The notes below the pieces were generated by a model. It worked only from the letters and a program-made list of their open reading frames with translations. It did not search any database and was not told the DNA's origin. The position numbers and the translations under genes are program-made. 64,000 bases of DNA, from positions 186,001-250,000 of the forward strand of contig NZ_OUNG01000002.1 in the NCBI RefSeq assembly GCF_900343155.1. The letters are read 5' to 3'. The stretch is from Lactimicrobium massiliense. GTDB taxonomy: Bacteria > Bacillota_I > Bacilli_A > Erysipelotrichales > Erysipelotrichaceae. Below, piece by piece: positions 60,600 through 64,000 of the stretch (within the stretch, counting starts at the first letter, position 1; each line of letters starts with the position of its first letter).

Positions 60600-62243
60600 T
60601 TATTTCTTGTAGAGAACAAGACACTCATATGGCTGCAGTGTCATATGTTTTTGTGCTTTTTCCCGGTGGACATTGCTGAGAAGAATGCTGTATCCTTCCA
60701 GATCATTGAGATCTACTTCTGTTTCTTTGCCGAAGAAGTTGCTGAGAACAATCATTATTTCATTATTCCAGAGTCTTTCGTAGGCAAATACGGAAGGATG
60801 TTCTTCTAACACAGGTTTGTATGTACCATCCTGGATGATCTTCATCGACTTGCGCAGAGAGATCAGTTTCTGATACCAGGCAAAGATGCTTTCCGGATCT
60901 TTGCGGTCATTTTCCACATTGATCTCCTTGTGTGTTTTACCTAGCGGAATCCATGGTGTGCCGGTTGTGAAGCCGGCCTTACTGCTGGCATCCCAGCACA
61001 TGGGAGTGCGGGCATTGTCACGGCTGCGCTCATTGAGGATATGCAGGATCTCCTGTTCGCTTTTGCCTTCCTGCTTCAGAATGTGATAGGCATTGATGGA
61101 TTCCACATCACGGTACTGGCTGATGTCATCAAAGCCGGCATTGGGCATGCCAATCTCTTCACCCATGTAGATGTACGGCGTGCCACGCATCAGATGAATT
61201 GCCGCTGCCAGCATCTTGGCAGATTCCTTCCGGTATTTTGTATCATTACCGAATCTGGATACCGATCTTGGCTGATCGTGGCAGTTCCAGAACAAAGCAT
61301 TCCAGGCATGGTTTTCCTGCATGCCGACCTGCCATTCATTGAGCAGATGTTTCAACTGCATGAAGTCAAACGGCTGCAATTCCCACTTCTTTCCATCCTT
61401 GTAATCCACTTTGAGATGATGGAACGAGAACACAGAGGAGAGTTCATGGCTGTCATCGCCGGCATAGCCGGAACAGTTTTTGACAGTTGTAGAACTCATT
61501 TCACCAACCGTCATTGCCTCGGGATCATTGCCAAAGCTGTTCGTGTTAAGCTCTTTAAGATAGGTATGTACCAGCGGCTGATCGGTATAGAACTGGCGGC
61601 CGTCAAAGTTGTTTGGATCATCTTCAAATGACGATTTTGAGATCTCATTGATGACGTCGAAGCGGAAGCCATGGACACCTTTTTTCATCCAGAAATTGAC
61701 AATGCCTGCCATTTCTTTTCTGACCGCAGGGTTGGTCCAGTCAAGATCCGCCTGTGATACATCAAAGAGGTGCAGATACCATTCGTCAAACTTTGGTACA
61801 TATTCCCAGGCTGGACCGCCGAACTTTGACTGCCAGTTGTTGGGCGGTACACCGGGGCCTTTGCCTTTTTTCCAGATGTAGTAGGCTTTGTACTTTGAAT
61901 CACCCTGCAGTGCTTTCTGGAACCATTCGTGTTCGGTGGAAGTGTGGTTGAAGACCATGTCCAGCATGATATCAATGCCGCGTGCTTTGCATTCTTTGAC
62001 AAGCTGCTCAAAGTCGGCCATAGTACCATAGCGGGGATCAATATTCCTGTAATCCTGTACATCATAGCCGTTATCCTTCTGAGGCGAAATGCACATGGGA
62101 TTGAACCAGATACAGTTGATGCCCAGCTCCTGAAGATAATCAAGACGGGAAATCACGCCCTGAATATCACCCCAGCCATCTCCGCTGGCATCACAGAATG
62201 ATTTTGGATAAATCTGATAGACGACAGTACTGCTGCGATCCAT
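60600..62243 (-). CDS. treC: Trehalose-6-phosphate hydrolase / alpha-glucosidase (GH13)
   Basis: A 547-residue GH13 enzyme of the oligo-1,6-glucosidase/TreC group. It would cleave trehalose-6-phosphate to glucose and glucose-6-phosphate. Catalytic residues: Asp196 ('GFRFDVINEI'), Glu248 ('MTVGEMSST') and Asp323 ('WNCHDQPRSVSR'). Conserved region I is 'DIMLDMVFNHTSTEHEWF'. The gene starts 11 bases after the stop of a trehalose-type EII gene, which decides for TreC over a dextran glucosidase. GGAGGCG precedes the ATG. Length is normal. Confidence 0.92.
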   Translation of the reverse strand: MDRSSTVVYQIYPKSFCDASGDGWGDIQGVISRLDYLQELGINCIWFNPMCISPQKDNGYDVQDYRNIDPRYGTMADFEQLVKECKARGIDIMLDMVFNHTSTEHEWFQKALQGDSKYKAYYIWKKGKGPGVPPNNWQSKFGGPAWEYVPKFDEWYLHLFDVSQADLDWTNPAVRKEMAGIVNFWMKKGVHGFRFDVINEISKSSFEDDPNNFDGRQFYTDQPLVHTYLKELNTNSFGNDPEAMTVGEMSSTTVKNCSGYAGDDSHELSSVFSFHHLKVDYKDGKKWELQPFDFMQLKHLLNEWQVGMQENHAWNALFWNCHDQPRSVSRFGNDTKYRKESAKMLAAAIHLMRGTPYIYMGEEIGMPNAGFDDISQYRDVESINAYHILKQEGKSEQEILHILNERSRDNARTPMCWDASSKAGFTTGTPWIPLGKTHKEINVENDRKDPESIFAWYQKLISLRKSMKIIQDGTYKPVLEEHPSVFAYERLWNNEIMIVLSNFFGKETEVDLNDLEGYSILLSNVHREKAQKHMTLQPYECLVLYKK

Positions 62244-62254
62244 CGCACGCCTCC

Positions 62255-64000
62255 TTAGCTAAGTTTTGCAATTCCTGTTTCACCAGCCTGTACGGACTGG
62301 TCTTTCTTTAATAATGTTACCGCGGTTCCATCTGTCAGGATGACCGGTGTTACGACAGATTTACCCTGTGACTTGATATAGTCCAGATCTACTTCCGTCA
62401 ATACATCTCCCTGATGGACAGTATCTCCCTGCTTGACTCTGCCATGGAAGCCTTTGCCCTCAAGCTCGACCGTATCCATGCCAATGTGAATCAGTACTTC
62501 TTTGCCATTGGCAGCCTTGATGCCATAAGCGTGTCCGGTTGGAAAGGCAACCGTGACTGTACCAGAGAACGGTGCCACAATCTTTCCATCCGTTGGTTCA
62601 ATCGCAAAGCCATCACCCATTGCTTTTGAAGCAAAGGCCTGATCCGGAACATCCTCAATTGCAATCAGCTTTCCACTTGCCGGGGATGCAATTTCTTCGC
62701 TTTCTTCTGCCTTTGTGAATGCGGCAGGAGCAGCTGCCGGTGCTTCTTCTGTATCAACAGTTGTGATGCGGTCTTCGGTTGTCAGTCTCTTTTTGCCGAT
62801 GATCAGTGTCAGTACAAATGGAATGACAATTGCTGCGGCCATAGCCAGGAAGAAGGCACCCCAGAACTGCGGCATGATGGACAGGAAGCCTGGAATGCCG
62901 CCTACACCGATGGCAGAGGCATTGACGCCAAAGCCGACGGAAATGATGGCAGCGATGCAGGAACCTGTCATGGCGCAGTAGAACGGGAATTCATACTTGA
63001 GGTTGACACCGAACATAGCAGGCTCGGTAACACCCAGCCAGCAGGAGATGGCAGAAGGAATATTGACTTCCTGTGCTTTTGCATTTTTCTTCTGCAGAAC
63101 GGACATGGCCCACACAGCAGATCCCTGGGCAATGTTGGATAGAGCGATCATCGGCCAGAGCATTGTGCCATGAAGCGGCGTATCGGCGATCAGCTGCAGA
63201 TCGATGGCATTGGACATGTGGTGCAGGCCGGTGATAACAAGCGGCGCATAGAAGAAACCAAAGATCGCAGCGAAGATGATGCGGAACTTTCCGGAGATTC
63301 CGGCATAGACGACATCAGAGATCCATGTGCCAAGTGTCCAGCCGATCGGGCCCAGAACGAAGTGGGCTGCCATGACGGCCAGCAGCAGTGAGCAGAACGG
63401 GACAACAATCATCTTGATGACGGATGGTGTGATCTTGTTGAAGAAGCGTTCCAGATAGGCAAGTGTGAAGGCTGCCAGCATTGCAGGAATAACCTGTGCC
63501 TGATAGCCGATCATTCTTGCCGATGCAAAGCCGAAGTTCCAGACATAGTCAGGTGCCCAGGCATCGGCTGCCATGCCGGCAACGGCATAGGCATTGACCA
63601 GCTGGCCGGAGACAAGGGTCAGACCAAGGACTATACCAAGCATTTCAGTACCGCCCATCTTCTTCTGAACGGACCAGCAGATGCCTACCGGAATGCCGGT
63701 ATGGAAGACAGCTTCACCAATCAGCCACAGGAATTTGTCTACTCCAGCCCAGAACTGGGAGGTGGCAACAAGTGTCTGTGTGCCGTCACCGAAGATATAC
63801 AGAGAATCAATGACATTGCGGAAACCAAGAATCAAGCCGCCGACAATGATCGCAGGAATCAGTGGTGCAAAGATTTCAGCCAGATTGGTCATCAGCTTCT
63901 GAACGGGATTCTGGTTGGACTTGGCTGCCTGCTTGACAGCATTCTTGGAAACACCTTCCAGACCGGAGATCTTGATGAAATCGTTGTAGTAGTCAGCCAC
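62255..64000 (-). CDS. treP: PTS trehalose-type EIIBC(A) permease, partial at right edge
   Basis: 581 codons are visible; the 5' end lies beyond the window. The visible part starts near the end of the EIIB domain ('DYYNDFIKISGLEGVSKNAV'). It continues through the EIIC glucose-class membrane domain (about 35-420, with 'IPAIIVGGLILGFRNVI', 'ITGLHHMSNAIDLQLI' and 'AISCWLGVTEPAMFGVNLKY'), then an Ala/Glu-rich linker and a fused EIIA-Glc domain (about 440-580; His in 'VLIHIGMDTVELEGKGF'). It imports and phosphorylates trehalose, feeding TreC encoded downstream. The EIIB cysteine is outside the window. Confidence 0.9.
   Translation of the reverse strand: MADYYNDFIKISGLEGVSKNAVKQAAKSNQNPVQKLMTNLAEIFAPLIPAIIVGGLILGFRNVIDSLYIFGDGTQTLVATSQFWAGVDKFLWLIGEAVFHTGIPVGICWSVQKKMGGTEMLGIVLGLTLVSGQLVNAYAVAGMAADAWAPDYVWNFGFASARMIGYQAQVIPAMLAAFTLAYLERFFNKITPSVIKMIVVPFCSLLLAVMAAHFVLGPIGWTLGTWISDVVYAGISGKFRIIFAAIFGFFYAPLVITGLHHMSNAIDLQLIADTPLHGTMLWPMIALSNIAQGSAVWAMSVLQKKNAKAQEVNIPSAISCWLGVTEPAMFGVNLKYEFPFYCAMTGSCIAAIISVGFGVNASAIGVGGIPGFLSIMPQFWGAFFLAMAAAIVIPFVLTLIIGKKRLTTEDRITTVDTEEAPAAAPAAFTKAEESEEIASPASGKLIAIEDVPDQAFASKAMGDGFAIEPTDGKIVAPFSGTVTVAFPTGHAYGIKAANGKEVLIHIGMDTVELEGKGFHGRVKQGDTVHQGDVLTEVDLDYIKSQGKSVVTPVILTDGTAVTLLKKDQSVQAGETGIAKLS

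Noticed and set aside
1..64000. CRISPR arrays, tRNA and rRNA genes, attachment sites, replication origins
   Set aside because: Scanned for regularly spaced repeats and conserved RNA signatures on both strands; nothing convincing was seen, though reading by eye could miss a divergent tRNA.

Overview
The window looks like a chromosomal segment of a gut-associated, low-to-mid GC Bacillota, most like Erysipelotrichales/Coprobacillales. This is inferred from gene content: many MATE pumps, Opp and ECF transporters, mannose-class PTS, fermentative dehydrogenases, and strong GGAGG ribosome binding sites. No rRNA, tRNA, CRISPR array or phage module was seen. Most of the window is chromosomal metabolism and transport. 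It has been hit by at least five insertion sequences of four types, and several insertions can be read to the base from target duplications or in-frame rejoining.

Layout. 1-4 kb: an RpiR regulator divergent from a DJ-1 pair, then the dipeptidase pepD and a DUF1905 protein. 4-8 kb: HxlR and aldo/keto reductase remnants. The reductase is split by an IS200/IS605 element, whose tnpB is itself split by an IS1202-like element. 8-13 kb: lacZ, a frameshifted MarR gene and an alcohol dehydrogenase. 13-22.5 kb: a MATE pump, ridA, a SagB-type oxidoreductase, a MazG-like/GIY-YIG-DUF2075 pair (candidate defence module), a DUF1801 protein, a phosphatase, cardiolipin synthase and a second MATE pump. 22.5-29 kb: a tiny DUF6110-like gene with an operator, then oppABCDF. 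29-31.2 kb: a second IS200/IS605 element with intact tnpB. 31.2-39.3 kb: a broken GNAT gene, two glutathione peroxidases, CapA, a zinc-ribbon membrane protein, a third MATE pump, a LysR regulator with a CMD-cupin fusion, and a thioredoxin reductase-like flavoprotein.

39.7-52 kb is a sugar or Amadori-product operon: a LevR-like regulator, mannose-class EIIA-B-C-D, a SIS deglycase-like protein, a fourth MATE pump, a HAD phosphatase and a second SIS protein. The order recalls the gfr (glucoselysine/fructoselysine) system. An IS21 element sits exactly between the EIID ribosome binding site and its start codon. 52-58.7 kb is an ECF transporter operon (UPF0397 S component, double ATPase, T component) followed by two SAM hydroxide adenosyltransferase paralogues. 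An ISL3 element splits the S component after its seventh codon. 58.7-64 kb holds a decayed GGDEF gene, an ABM monooxygenase and the trehalose pair treC/treP, which runs off the right edge.

The most notable points are: covarying RNA hairpins in the two IS605 right ends (candidate omega/guide RNAs, TTGAT target motif); the MazG plus GIY-YIG-DUF2075 pair; the SAM-hydrolase pair in which the second copy has lost the catalytic histidine; a TrxB-like protein without the NADPH motif; and a shared palindrome, TTTCCA-N5-TGGAAA, in two divergent promoter regions.
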